This document shows, piece after piece, positions 45,114 to 54,583 of a stretch of DNA of 64,000 bases. Source of the stretch: Trichocoleus sp. (GTDB lineage Bacteria > Cyanobacteriota > Cyanobacteriia > Elainellales > Elainellaceae); contig DATNQD010000027.1 in assembly GCA_036702865.1 (NCBI GenBank), positions 248,001 to 312,000 on the forward strand. Direction: 5' to 3'. A program made the position numbers and the translations under genes. Within the stretch, counting starts at the first letter, position 1. Every line of letters starts with the position of its first letter. The notes beneath the pieces are model-generated. The model saw only the letters and a list, made by a program, of their open reading frames with translations. It did no database searches and was not told the DNA's origin.

Positions 45114-45398
45114 ATGCCGAAGGCAATTTGGAATGGTACGGTGTTAGCCGAAAGTGACCAATGCGAGAAAGTAGAAGGTAATTTCTATTTTCCACCTAAT
45201 GCAATTCATTCTGAATATTTCAAGCCCAGCAGCACCCACACAACCTGTCCCTGGAAGGGCGTTGCCAGCTACTACAACGTTGAGGTTGATGGTCAAGTCA
45301 ATAAAGACGCTGCCTGGTTCTATCCTCAGGCTAAAGATGCTGCCAAAAACATTGAGGGATATATTGCCTTTTGGCGTGGGGTCAAGGTCGAACCTTAG
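45114..45398 (+). CDS. DUF427 domain protein
   Basis: A 94-residue single-domain DUF427 protein. Key segments are MPKAIWNGTVLAESDQCEKV, EYFKPSSTHTTCPWKGVASY (the family's conserved STHTxCPWKG motif) and AAWFYPQAKDAAKNIEGYIAF. A ribosome site (AGGAG) lies 8 bases before the ATG. The family is common in bacteria with no assigned function; the Cys and His in the core motif hint at a small-molecule binding site. Confidence 0.92.
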   Translation: MPKAIWNGTVLAESDQCEKVEGNFYFPPNAIHSEYFKPSSTHTTCPWKGVASYYNVEVDGQVNKDAAWFYPQAKDAAKNIEGYIAFWRGVKVEP

Positions 45399-45509
45399 AG
45401 AGTTTTGAAAAAATAAAATTCCTGCTACTGTGACAGCTAACTTTTTGGTTCAAGCCGGGCAAAATTCTTTCAGTGCTTGATCGGTTTGTTAGTAAGGAGC
45501 AGTAGCAGC

Positions 45510-46805
45510 ATGAAGCGTCGAGGTCAGCTTATTGTCGGCATTGGGTTAGGGCTGGGATTGATTTTTGTTCCCCAGGTTGTTTCTGCACAGTCTTCTCTGT
45601 TAATTGCTCAAGAAACGGCTCCAGCAAGCCAATCTAGTGCAGTACAGTTTTTCCAGAGTGGCGTCGATCAGGTTAATGCTCAGGACTATCAGAATGCGAT
45701 CGATAGCTTCGATCGTGCTCTTAAATTGACTCCAGACTATTCGCCTGCCTATTTTTATCGGGGCATCGCTCAGGCTGCATTAGGCAACTTAGAAGCAGCC
45801 ATTGCTGACTACACACAGGCAATTCAGCTTACCCCCGGCTACACCGATGCTTTCTTCTACCGGGGCATTGCTCATGCTAAGCAAGGCAGTTCTTCTCAAG
45901 CCATCGCAGATTTTGATCAAGTGATTGCGCTGGATGGCAGACGGGCAGATGCTTATGTTCAGCGTGGCTCTGTCAAAGTGGCAATTCGCGATCAGCCAGG
46001 AGCTCTTGCTGACTTTAGTCGAGCGATCGATCTGAACTCAGATAATGCTGCTGCCTATTTGAATCGAGGCAGTATTTATTTTGAGTTAGGCAGATCTCTA
46101 GATGCAGTCCAGGATTTGAACCGGGCGATCGAACTCGACCCTAATTCAGCGATTGCTTATTACAACCGGGGTTTTGTTTATACGAGCCGTAACATGCCCC
46201 AAGCGGCGCTTCCAGACTTCACCCGGGCGATCGAACTTCAGCCGGATTACGCTCAGGCATTTCTGGCAAGAGGCATGGTGCAGGCAAAACTCGGCAATGA
46301 TTCGGCTGCAATCGGCGATTTAGATCGAGCAGTTGCTTTAAACAACAATTCTCCAGAAGCATATAAAATTCGGGGTGATTTGCGACAGCAGGCAGGGGAT
46401 GTAACAGGAGCAATTGCCGATTACGATCAAGCTCTGACGCTACGCCCAGACTATGCCGCTGCCTATCGAGGTCGGGGTGATGCCAGAATTGCGATCGAGG
46501 GAAACAAGACCAACACCGAACAGGCTCCTCAGTTTCTTGCAATTCAACCAGAAAATGCATCTGCGAATGCCGGATTCACGGGCGATCGAGTGGGGGCACT
46601 GGCAGACTATACAGAGGCGCTTCGCCTCAACCCCAACGATGCCGATGCCTACTTCAATCGGGGGCAGATTTATGCTCGTACAGGGCAGTTAGAGTCAGCT
46701 AGAACAGACTTTCAACGGGCTGCCAATCTCTATCTCCAGCAAGGTCAGCCAGAGGGCTATCGTCAAGTTATTAAGGAAGTTCGAAGTTTGTCTGATGACA
46801 GGTAA
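45510..46805 (+). CDS. Exported TPR-repeat protein
   Basis: A protein with a signal peptide (MKRRGQLIVGIGLGLGLIFV, cleavage near VVSA) and about nine to ten TPR units, of the type AYFYRGIAQAALGNLEAAIA and AYLNRGSIYFELGRSLDAVQ. One spacer (about 333-360, GNKTNTEQAPQFLAIQPENA) breaks the repeat array. Periplasmic or lumenal scaffold. ATG at 45510 has AGGAG (in TAAGGAGCAG) 10 bases upstream; the TTG at 45477 is not needed. Confidence 0.87.
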   Translation: MKRRGQLIVGIGLGLGLIFVPQVVSAQSSLLIAQETAPASQSSAVQFFQSGVDQVNAQDYQNAIDSFDRALKLTPDYSPAYFYRGIAQAALGNLEAAIADYTQAIQLTPGYTDAFFYRGIAHAKQGSSSQAIADFDQVIALDGRRADAYVQRGSVKVAIRDQPGALADFSRAIDLNSDNAAAYLNRGSIYFELGRSLDAVQDLNRAIELDPNSAIAYYNRGFVYTSRNMPQAALPDFTRAIELQPDYAQAFLARGMVQAKLGNDSAAIGDLDRAVALNNNSPEAYKIRGDLRQQAGDVTGAIADYDQALTLRPDYAAAYRGRGDARIAIEGNKTNTEQAPQFLAIQPENASANAGFTGDRVGALADYTEALRLNPNDADAYFNRGQIYARTGQLESARTDFQRAANLYLQQGQPEGYRQVIKEVRSLSDDR

Positions 46806-46822
46806 TTGCGAGTAGGAGACAG

Positions 46823-46881
46823 GAGGTTAGAGCAAACAGGCAGCCTGCTTAAGGTTCGCACGATCGCACTGTTCTAACCTC
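46823..46881 (+). repeat. Nested inverted repeats after the TPR gene
   Basis: Outer arms GAGGTTAGA (46823-46831) and TCTAACCTC (46873-46881) enclose a perfect 11-bp palindrome CAGGCAGCCTG (46837-46847). Both are symmetric, giving a possible nested stem in RNA. It lies downstream of the TPR gene and before the infB terminator, in a convergent region. No T run follows, so it is not a standard terminator. Confidence 0.6.
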
Positions 46882-46944
46882 TGTAACAACTGTATTGCTC
46901 ATTATTGCTCACTGCATTGATTAAATATCGAATACCAGGCCAAT

Positions 46945-46974
46945 AAAAAAGGAGCCAGGATCACTCCTAGCCCC
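46945..46974 (-). terminator. Intrinsic terminator of the infB operon
   Basis: On the minus strand GGGGCTAGGA, loop GTGA and TCCTGGCTCC form a 10-bp stem with two G-U pairs, followed by TTTTTT. It lies 39 bp past the infB stop. Confidence 0.85.
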
Positions 46975-47013
46975 TCAAATTAGATGTTTAACAAACCTAG
47001 TTAGATGACAAGT

Positions 47014-50000
47014 CTAAACTGAGAGCGTCCGCCGTTTTGTAACGAGACGGAAGGCTTCAATAATGTCGCCCAATTCCCAGTCTTTAAAGCCATCGACACC
47101 GATACCGCATTCATAGCCAGCATTTACTTCTTTCGTGTCTTCCTTCATCCGCTTCAACGAATCAAGAACGCCTTCGTAAATGACTTCACCTCTGCGTCGA
47201 ACTCGTAGCCTGCAGTTACGGATCATCTTGCCAGACTGGACATAGCAGCCTGCGACCGCACCTCGTCCAACTGGGAAGACAGCTCGAACTTCGGTTTGAC
47301 CCAAATGTTCTTCAACCATCTCAGGCTCAAGCAGACCTTCCATTGCGCCCTGGATATCTTCCAGAAGCTTATAGATGATGTTGTAGTCTCGAACATCGAC
47401 TCCCGCACCATCAGCCGCTTGACGAGCACCACTCGCAAAAGTGGTATTGAAGCCAACAATTACGGCATTACTTGCAGCAGCCAGGTCTACATCTGTTTCA
47501 GTGATTTCGCCCGGAGCAGCTAGCAAGACTCGAACCTGTACTTCCTTCTGCGGCAACTGCTGGAGTGCGCCCAGAATCGCTTCGACTGAACCTTGTACGT
47601 CTGCCTTCAGAATCAGGTTTAGTTCCTTTAACTCGCCTTCCTGCGCTTGAGCAGAGAGCGTGTTGAGACTAACCCGACGCGAAGCCATTGCCTGCTGGAG
47701 ACGAGACTGACGCTGCTGATCCAGACGGGTCGATGCAATCGATCGAGCCTCTTTCTCATCGCGGTAGACCTCAAATTCGTCGCCTGCGGCAGGGACATCA
47801 CTCAGTCCTAAGACTTCGACTGCAAACGAAGGAGATGCTGCTTCAACCCGCTGTAGTCGATCGTCCACCATTGCCCGGACTTTACCGAACGTTGAACCTG
47901 CAACAAGTACATCACCGACGCGCAGTGTTCCATTCTGGACGAGGAGCGTTGCCACCGGGCCCTTCGCTTTGTCCAGATGTGCCTCAATGATGGTTCCCTT
48001 CGCTGTTCGGTCAGGGTTGGCATGAAGATCTTCAACTTCAGCCACCAGCAAGAGCATTTCTAGCAAGGTGTCGAGGTTATCGCCCTTGATTGCACTGACT
48101 GGAACCATAATCGTGTCGCCGCCCCACTCCTCTGGAACAAGGCTAAACTCTGTCAGTTCCTGTTTCACGCGATCGGGCTGGGCTTCTTCTTTGTCAACCT
48201 TGTTGATTGCCACCACGATCGGCACACCCGCAGCTTTAGCGTGGCTAATTGCTTCGATCGTCTGAGGACGTACCCCATCATCGGCTGCAACAACTAGAAC
48301 TGCGATATCCGTGACTCTAGCGCCGCGTGCCCGCATTGCAGTAAAGGCTTCGTGACCAGGCGTATCAAGGAAGACGACCTGCTGAATTCCACCTTCGGTT
48401 TCCACATCAACATGGTATGCCCCAATATGCTGTGTAATTCCGCCTGCTTCCCCTTGTGCCACCTTTGTTTTACGGATCGAGTCAAGCAGGGTTGTTTTCC
48501 CGTGGTCAACGTGACCCATGATGGTAACAACTGGAGGACGGCGCACTAGGCTCTCCAGGTCTGATGCATCCAACATTTCAGTCACCTTACGGGCTTCTGC
48601 TGCGGCTGCTTCTGTCTTGACCTCGACTCCATATTCCTGCGCCACCATGACTGCAGTTGGAATGTCAAGGATCTGGTTAATGTTTGCTGCCATACCCTTG
48701 ATAAACAAGAACCGAATCAGTTCTGTTTCAGGAGCAGCAAGTTCTTCCGCCAGGTCATGAACTGAAATGCTGCCTGTGAGGACGATCTCAGCTGGTCTTT
48801 GCTTTGTTTCAGTCTGGTTACGCCGATCGCGCCGACTGCGGAAAGACTCACCCGATCGCTTGCCTCCTCGTACCGGAGCCGCTGCTGCCGCCGCAGGTTT
48901 TGGCTGTCCTGGACGACCCTTTGGCTTAGGTGGACGGGCAAGTGAGAGACTGATCTGTGTTGCTGCAGGCTCTTCATCTTCATCTTCATCGAAGACTTCT
49001 TCGATCAGTTCAAGTTCTTCATCCTCATCAATAAGAGGAGCACGTCGCTTCGTTTTTGTGCCAGCTTTGGCAGTCTTTGCTGCTTCTTGCTCTTCGTCCT
49101 CTTCTTCCTCCCACTTACCACCGCGCTTTGATAAACGGGGTGGAGTCGGACGGCGCAAATCTCGATCGCCATCTGCGGCAAAGCCCTCACCTGCGGGAGC
49201 ACCCACTTTTGCGGCTGTACCAGCTTCTTCTCCCGTCGTCCCTGATTCACCCGGACGAACTGGCTTCCGACGAAGTTCTATAACCGGTTTTGGCTTCAGG
49301 AGCACATCGGATTTTCCGGTTGGTGATGCTCCATCCTGCCGACGCGAAACTTCTCTACCCCCTGGAGAGCCACCGTCAGAAGGGCGAGGAGACACTCTTG
49401 CTGCCGTTTGCTCAGGCGCATCAACTCTTGCCCGCTTTAAAACCGGACGGTTCACCAGATTAGATTGAGACGCTTCGGGTGTTTTTGCAACCGGACGAGC
49501 TGGTGGAGTCAAAGGAGCTGCAGACTCCCTCACTACAGCAGATGGTGCAACTGCCTCAGGTGAAGTAAGCTCATCTGGCTCTGCTTCGAGCAGTTCTGGC
49601 TGGTCAGGTTCCTGAATCTCATCTGTGAGATCCGTCTCTTCGTCAGCAGTGAAAACTTCAGCCTGGGTATCAGGCGGGTCAGCTTCAGGTCGAACAGGGC
49701 GAGTGGGCGTGTTCAACTTCATGGCGGGTCGAGCAGATTGGGAAGAAATAGGAGTCTCAGCCTCGAGTTCAGCAACTTCAAGAATGGGTTCAGCTTCCGG
49801 TCGTCTGGGCGGTTCAGCCAGAGGACGATGCTTGCGAATCTCTAGAATCTGCTGCTTCTTGATCGGTGCTTGAGCGCTCGTTGGTTTAGAGGCTACGCCC
49901 GCATGGACTGATGCAGCAGCCTTAGGAGAAGCATGACTGGGGGTATATTTCTCGGCAGCGGAACGAATACGTGCTGCTTCAGCCTCTGTAATCGTACTGC

Positions 50001-50109
50001 TGTGGCTTTTCACAGAGATGTCCAGTTGATCACAAACCGCTAGTATGTCTCGATTGTCCAAATTCAATTCCTTCGATAATTCGTATATTCTCACTTTGCC
50101 GTTGTTCAT
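47014..50109 (-). CDS. infB: Translation initiation factor IF-2
   Basis: GTPase that delivers initiator tRNA to the 30S subunit. It has 1031 residues, with the long cyanobacterial N-terminal region (about 500 residues, Pro/Glu/Arg-rich). It starts [20 protein letters not shown] and has G1 [13 protein letters not shown]3 DTPGHEAF and G4 [10 protein letters not shown] at 50109 has the ribosome site GAGGGGAT; the frame is open to 50205 but that extension is not conserved. Last gene of rimP-nusA-ylxR-infB, with a terminator 39 bp downstream. Confidence 0.96.
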   Translation of the reverse strand: MNNGKVRIYELSKELNLDNRDILAVCDQLDISVKSHSSTITEAEAARIRSAAEKYTPSHASPKAAASVHAGVASKPTSAQAPIKKQQILEIRKHRPLAEPPRRPEAEPILEVAELEAETPISSQSARPAMKLNTPTRPVRPEADPPDTQAEVFTADEETDLTDEIQEPDQPELLEAEPDELTSPEAVAPSAVVRESAAPLTPPARPVAKTPEASQSNLVNRPVLKRARVDAPEQTAARVSPRPSDGGSPGGREVSRRQDGASPTGKSDVLLKPKPVIELRRKPVRPGESGTTGEEAGTAAKVGAPAGEGFAADGDRDLRRPTPPRLSKRGGKWEEEEDEEQEAAKTAKAGTKTKRRAPLIDEDEELELIEEVFDEDEDEEPAATQISLSLARPPKPKGRPGQPKPAAAAAAPVRGGKRSGESFRSRRDRRNQTETKQRPAEIVLTGSISVHDLAEELAAPETELIRFLFIKGMAANINQILDIPTAVMVAQEYGVEVKTEAAAAEARKVTEMLDASDLESLVRRPPVVTIMGHVDHGKTTLLDSIRKTKVAQGEAGGITQHIGAYHVDVETEGGIQQVVFLDTPGHEAFTAMRARGARVTDIAVLVVAADDGVRPQTIEAISHAKAAGVPIVVAINKVDKEEAQPDRVKQELTEFSLVPEEWGGDTIMVPVSAIKGDNLDTLLEMLLLVAEVEDLHANPDRTAKGTIIEAHLDKAKGPVATLLVQNGTLRVGDVLVAGSTFGKVRAMVDDRLQRVEAASPSFAVEVLGLSDVPAAGDEFEVYRDEKEARSIASTRLDQQRQSRLQQAMASRRVSLNTLSAQAQEGELKELNLILKADVQGSVEAILGALQQLPQKEVQVRVLLAAPGEITETDVDLAAASNAVIVGFNTTFASGARQAADGAGVDVRDYNIIYKLLEDIQGAMEGLLEPEMVEEHLGQTEVRAVFPVGRGAVAGCYVQSGKMIRNCRLRVRRRGEVIYEGVLDSLKRMKEDTKEVNAGYECGIGVDGFKDWELGDIIEAFRLVTKRRTLSV

Positions 50110-50589
50110 CCAATATCCCCTCTGCGTCCCGACTGAAATTCTCGATTTACATAGTTGACCTGCACTTCTGATGACACTACGTGTGAATCGATGTGAACAA
50201 AACAAATTAGCTCATTACAACCTAATGGCTTCTGCCAGCTTTGACAACTTCCCTAGAAGTAAATTGCTAGTCTGTTGCTTAGATGCCTTCTCTTCAGGAA
50301 GGCTGAAGCCGCTTTACTTAGAATAAAACAGCCTACCTTACCATCTTGCACGAATTTTGGAAAAATTGAAGGCAAATTTTGTCATAGGTTAAGGAAGGCT
50401 TCCACCACGATGGTGATGCAGGTTCAGCCTATCTTCCGCTTCTTAACCTAGGTCTAAATATTAAGGAATGTCCTGCCTCCGTGGATGCATCGGTGCTTTT
50501 GCAGTGTTTCTTGCAGCAATACGCCTTTTGTTCTTCAATGCTGTCAAGACCAACACCTCTGTTAATACTGTTGTAGGTCGTCTACCTTC
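50110..50589 (-). other. 480-bp intergenic region between ylxR and infB
   Basis: Unusually long gap inside this operon. It has no gene I can support. A 6-bp stem hairpin (GCCTTC TCTTCAG GAAGGC, 50285-50303) is present. It may hold a separate infB promoter or leader; I cannot point to a convincing promoter. Confidence 0.45.
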
Positions 50590-50874
50590 TCATGGCAATT
50601 GACGATCGCTTCTCTCTATCGTAGCGGTTGTAGAGAGACGATGCCATAACGTTTGATAAATTTCTTCAGGAACTGCTGCTTTCAGTGCACGCCCCAATCG
50701 ATCTTTCTTCTGAGCTGCTTGTAAACAGCTTGCCTGTGGGCAGAGATATGCTGAGCGCCCCATCCCCTGATCAAGCTCGACGTTTTTTGCTGGAAAGACT
50801 CGAACAATTCGCCAGAAAAATTCGCGATCGGCGGCTTTGCGGCAGCTAATACAACGGCGGTGATTGGGTGGCAT
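50590..50874 (-). CDS. ylxR: YlxR-family RNA-binding protein
   Basis: A 94-residue member of the YlxR/DUF448 family that in other bacteria binds RNA, with a nusA-ylxR-infB position. It starts MPPNHRRCISCRK with the conserved CxxC (C8 and C11), continues ADREFFWRIVRV, and has GMGRSAYLCPQASCLQAAQK, the family's GRSAYlCp motif. The frame is open to 50937, but ATG at 50874 starts at the conserved part. It is 106 bp after nusA. Confidence 0.93.
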   Translation of the reverse strand: MPPNHRRCISCRKAADREFFWRIVRVFPAKNVELDQGMGRSAYLCPQASCLQAAQKKDRLGRALKAAVPEEIYQTLWHRLSTTATIERSDRQLP

Positions 50875-50980
50875 AACAGCAGGAGAGATAAAAAGCGCAG
50901 TTTGAGAACAAAACGGCAGAGAGGGGAGAGTCATCAAAACTGGATTTGAATGCTTCTCGTCCCCATCTCCGATCGGTCAC

Positions 50981-52324
50981 TTATCGCTGAGGACGCTGCA
51001 CCGCTTCCCCTAATTCACTGCCAAAACCATCACTGCCCGCCAAATCTTCTTCGCCCATAACATCAACTTCGTCTTCGTCTAGCAAGCCTTCTTCATCGTC
51101 GTAGTCGTCTTCCATTTCCTGTTCGATCGCTTCTCTTGCCAAACGACGCTCTTCAGCAATGGTTTCCACCTTACGAGTTTCGGCATCGTAGTCGTACTTT
51201 GCCGTGTCTTTGATATCAATTTTCCATCCGGTGAGGCGGGCTGCCAGTCGCACGTTTTGTCCTTCTTTGCCGATCGCCAAACTCAGCTGATCGTCGGGCA
51301 CCAGAACATGAGCCTGTCGCTCATCGGGGTTGATTAACCGCACTTCATCAACTCTTGCAGGGCTGAGAGCATTGGCGATGTAAGTTGCAGGATCAGGCGA
51401 CCAGCGAATCACGTCAATTTTTTCGCCGCGCAGTTCGTTGACCACGACTTGAATCCGCGATCCCCGTGCCCCAATGCAGGCTCCTACTGGGTCAACATCG
51501 CGTTCTAGAGTATCAACTGCAATTTTGGTACGAGGTCCGACCGATCGAGAAGGCGGATTTGCTTCTCTGGCAACGGCAACAATTCGCACGACCTCGTCTT
51601 CAATTTCTGGAACTTCAGTGGCAAACAAATCTACAACCAGACCAGCATCGGCTCTGGACACCAAAAGCTGTGGTCCTCGGTGCGACCCTTCTAAAACTTT
51701 TTTTAAGATTATCCGGAAAGTGGCGTTAGCGCGGTAATTATCGTTGGGCAACTGCTCACGCTTAGGCAGTTCCGCTTCCACATCTGGTTGACCAACGCCG
51801 CTGTTGACTGCCATAATCACCGACTGTCGCTCAAAGCGCAGAACTCTGGCTTGGAGAACCGTGCCTTCGAGTTCCTGAAACTCTTCTTGAATCAGCTTAC
51901 GCTGTTGATCCCGCAGTTTTTGTGCCAGAACTTGCTTCGTTTGAATGGCTGCCATCCGTCCGAACTCGCCCTGCTCAGGAGTGACGTCCAGCACAACCGT
52001 ATCGCCTAATTGGGCTTCGTCAGCGACTTCCTGAACTTCCTCGAGTGAGATCTGGTGATCTGGGTTAGAAACGCCTTCAACGATCGTTTTGGTTGCTAGA
52101 ACCCGAAACCCTTCATCTTCAATATCGAGTTCAACCTCAAAATTATTGAAATACTCCTCATCAAATACTGAGGCACTGTCAGGACGGTTGGTGCGGCGAT
52201 AGCGTTCATAGCCCTTTAGTAAAGCTTCTCGTAAGGCTGCTTGAACGGCATGTTTGGGGAGGTTGCGTTCGCGGCTAATGCTATCGATAAGCTCCTGGAG
52301 CCCAGGTAAAGCAACCATTGACAT
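50981..52324 (-). CDS. nusA: Transcription termination/antitermination factor NusA
   Basis: Binds RNA polymerase and nascent RNA to control pausing and termination. It has 447 residues: N-terminal domain, S1 domain (about 140-200), KH domains (including GACIGARGSRIQVVVNELRG and LAIGKEGQNVRLAARLTGWK), and an acidic C-terminal tail (DDYDDEEGLLDEDEVDVMGE) as is usual in cyanobacteria. A GAGAGG ribosome site precedes ATG 52324; a second ATG is two codons in. Second gene of the rimP-nusA-ylxR-infB operon, 42 bp after rimP. Confidence 0.96.
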   Translation of the reverse strand: MSMVALPGLQELIDSISRERNLPKHAVQAALREALLKGYERYRRTNRPDSASVFDEEYFNNFEVELDIEDEGFRVLATKTIVEGVSNPDHQISLEEVQEVADEAQLGDTVVLDVTPEQGEFGRMAAIQTKQVLAQKLRDQQRKLIQEEFQELEGTVLQARVLRFERQSVIMAVNSGVGQPDVEAELPKREQLPNDNYRANATFRIILKKVLEGSHRGPQLLVSRADAGLVVDLFATEVPEIEDEVVRIVAVAREANPPSRSVGPRTKIAVDTLERDVDPVGACIGARGSRIQVVVNELRGEKIDVIRWSPDPATYIANALSPARVDEVRLINPDERQAHVLVPDDQLSLAIGKEGQNVRLAARLTGWKIDIKDTAKYDYDAETRKVETIAEERRLAREAIEQEMEDDYDDEEGLLDEDEVDVMGEEDLAGSDGFGSELGEAVQRPQR

Positions 52325-52366
52325 AAGTAAATCCTCTCTTCAGTTGTAAGTAATTGAATTGTTTTG

Positions 52367-52834
52367 TTACTCCTCAGCCTGATCGACCAGTTGGACTTTA
52401 TTCACAAGATGGCGAGGAATGGTCACGGTTCGTCCCTTTTTGTTGAGGCGAATGGCATCGTCATCTCGTTGAATTAACCGTCCTGTCCAGATGGTATGAC
52501 CAGAGTAAGGTTCAGTGGTAGTGACAACGACTGGAAAACCCTTGAACGAAATGAATTCTCGATCGGAGGTGAGCGATCGGGAGATCCCAGGACTGGAGAT
52601 TTCCAGCACATAGGCATCTGGAATCAGGTTTGCGGCATCCAGCGCAGCTTCTAAGGCGCGACTCATTCGTTCACAGTCCTCCAGACTGGTATCTTCCTGA
52701 AGATTCCGAATGTCAACTCGCAGCACTGGGGGACTTTGGTTTGTTTGGAAAACAGCCCCAACGACATCTAGCCCTAGGTCTGCCGCAACAGGGGCTGCCA
52801 GTTCAAGCACCGGTGGAATGAAGGGATGAGTCAT
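52367..52834 (-). CDS. rimP: Ribosome maturation factor RimP
   Basis: A 155-residue 30S assembly factor. Recognisable segments are PVAADLGLDVVGAVFQTNQS, the motif DANLIPDAYVLEISSPGISR (the family's YxLEVSSPGxxR) and FKGFPVVVTTTEPYSGHTIW, with the SH3-like C-terminus. First gene of the operon with nusA. The promoter should lie in 52835-52900, but no clear box is visible. Confidence 0.95.
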   Translation of the reverse strand: MTHPFIPPVLELAAPVAADLGLDVVGAVFQTNQSPPVLRVDIRNLQEDTSLEDCERMSRALEAALDAANLIPDAYVLEISSPGISRSLTSDREFISFKGFPVVVTTTEPYSGHTIWTGRLIQRDDDAIRLNKKGRTVTIPRHLVNKVQLVDQAEE

Positions 52835-52903
52835 CTTTCGCTATATCACTGAATTCAGTCGCCAGATCAAAAGGGTTGTAACACCTAGCTCGAAATGAAA
52901 ACT

Positions 52904-52928
52904 AAAAAAAGTGGGCACCGACCCACTT
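52904..52928 (-). terminator. Intrinsic terminator of the upstream membrane-protein gene
   Basis: On the minus strand AAGTGGG (52928-52922), a 6-base loop and CCCACTT (52915-52909) form a 7-bp stem followed by a run of Ts (52910-52904). It ends the minus-strand gene at 53019-54467 and isolates the rimP operon. Confidence 0.85.
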
Positions 52929-53018
52929 CCTATCGAAATGATGTCCAATTTTGCCAGGAACAGCATTGCTCCCAGTTGACTTAAGTGTAGCGTATCAGTT
53001 TTGAAATGGCGTTTCCTT

Positions 53019-54467
53019 CTAGGGGATTCCCCGATACGGATTGTGCTGTTTTTTCTTGGTTACTTGATAGAGTTGCTGTTCCGATCGCAGCCTATCTCGA
53101 TCCTGGCTGATGCGCTCGACGTAGTTCACTTTGAGTTCCTCAAGCAGGTCACTTGTGAGCGTCTGGATCTCGTCGATCGCCTCACTTTTTTGAGCTTCTG
53201 TCTGTAGTGCAGTGCCGAAATTGCGAATCAGCCGTTGCACTAATGCAGCACCAACTTGATCGTTTAAGGCTTGTGTCAAGGCATGGTAGGCATTTTGGGT
53301 AACTTCAGTGGTCAGTTGCTGGCTCAGGTGCTCTGCCCAACTGCTCATGCCAGGGAGACGCTGAAGTTCTCGATAAATTGGTGCACTGTTTAATATCTGG
53401 GAAATGCTGTGTTGCAACAGCGCTTCAAGGTCAGGCTGAAGTTTGGGCAGAACATCCCGTACGAGCAGGGTAATGAGATGTTGAGAAATTACTTCAACTT
53501 CATCAACATTATTGAGATCGACGTAGCGAGGCGGATGCAGCAGTAAGCGGGTGACTTCTCCCCGTTCAATTGACTCTTGCACTTGATTAATGATCTGCAT
53601 CACCACCATTTCTGTAATTTCCACCGCAATGCTGGAAATGGAATCCCGCACAATGCGACTCGTGATGGGCTTCAAATTTACCCATCCTGCTCGATGCAGC
53701 CGGACTGTAGCAGGAATAATGCGGAGAAATCGCCAAAAAGGAAGCAGGAGCAACAGATCATACCAGCGCCAGAGCAGAGCATCGAGCCAGGTTATGGATT
53801 GGTATTGACGAGTAAGGTAAATGATTCGAGCCAGAAGTTCTGCAGCAAATAAACCAATAAACCAGATATCAATGAGCCAGAATCGATCGATCGGCTCACC
53901 GTTTTCCCCAATGCTTCGGTAGTAATTTGCGGCGATCAGGGGACGAATTCGGCGATCGAAAAAATTGATAGAGTCTGTCCAGCCCTGGCGGCTGAGATAG
54001 TCCTCACTCCAAAACTGATTAAACGCCGCTTTAGAGGACTCAACATTCATCCGATCGCGCATCCGGTTTTTAATTCGCTCAAGCGTGCCGGACTTATTCG
54101 CGGTCTCAAACGGGTTTTCGTCGATCATCTCTGCACTCCGAGCTTGCAGATTTTGGAGAAGTTGAGCAGTTTGGGGAGACTGCAAGCCAGAAACAGCAAC
54201 TTGATTTTCCAACGCAGTAACGGCTTGGAGGTATGCCTCGGTGGTGCGGTGTGGCTCAATGCCCTTGATGTGATAGCCATACCACTGTGTTAGAGATGGC
54301 AGATATCTGAGATAAAAATCGCGCCAGGGAACATAGCTCCGGTCAAATGCAACAAAGCCCAGGTTGAGCAGCACGATCGCTGCCATCAGCTTCTCAAACC
54401 ATTTGTCTCTCGATCGTCGCTGAACTGAAGCGATCGGAGTTCGTCGGGAGTTTGCCCTGATTGCCAT
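53019..54467 (-). CDS. Large membrane-associated protein of unknown function
   Basis: About 482 residues. One hydrophobic segment near the N-terminus (LMAAIVLLNLGFVAFDRSYV, about 28-47), then a soluble helical region. Two further hydrophobic stretches follow near 210-270 (FWLIDIWFIGLFAAELLARI and LLWRWYDLLLLLPFWRFLRI), the latter pattern like the S1/S2 region of a voltage-sensor-like channel. A long amphipathic C-terminal half has several HXXLTQALND-like helices. I recognise it as a cyanobacterial conserved unknown. ATG at 54467 is preferred; the frame is open to 54503. It is divergent from the hydrolase at 54584. Confidence 0.72.
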   Translation of the reverse strand: MAIRANSRRTPIASVQRRSRDKWFEKLMAAIVLLNLGFVAFDRSYVPWRDFYLRYLPSLTQWYGYHIKGIEPHRTTEAYLQAVTALENQVAVSGLQSPQTAQLLQNLQARSAEMIDENPFETANKSGTLERIKNRMRDRMNVESSKAAFNQFWSEDYLSRQGWTDSINFFDRRIRPLIAANYYRSIGENGEPIDRFWLIDIWFIGLFAAELLARIIYLTRQYQSITWLDALLWRWYDLLLLLPFWRFLRIIPATVRLHRAGWVNLKPITSRIVRDSISSIAVEITEMVVMQIINQVQESIERGEVTRLLLHPPRYVDLNNVDEVEVISQHLITLLVRDVLPKLQPDLEALLQHSISQILNSAPIYRELQRLPGMSSWAEHLSQQLTTEVTQNAYHALTQALNDQVGAALVQRLIRNFGTALQTEAQKSEAIDEIQTLTSDLLEELKVNYVERISQDRDRLRSEQQLYQVTKKKQHNPYRGIP

Positions 54468-54583
54468 GAATTGCACCGCTCTTGAACGACAGCCTCTTTC
54501 CATTGTGCCTGGTTCTTTTCCCTTCCTGGGGCGGTTTTGCGCTTACGGTAAGATGTTCAAAGTACTTCATCTGCCTCTCAGAT

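Noticed and set aside
48767-49468. Plus-strand frame of 233 codons opposite infB
   Set aside because: Ser/Arg-rich shadow of the low-complexity N-terminal region of IF-2.
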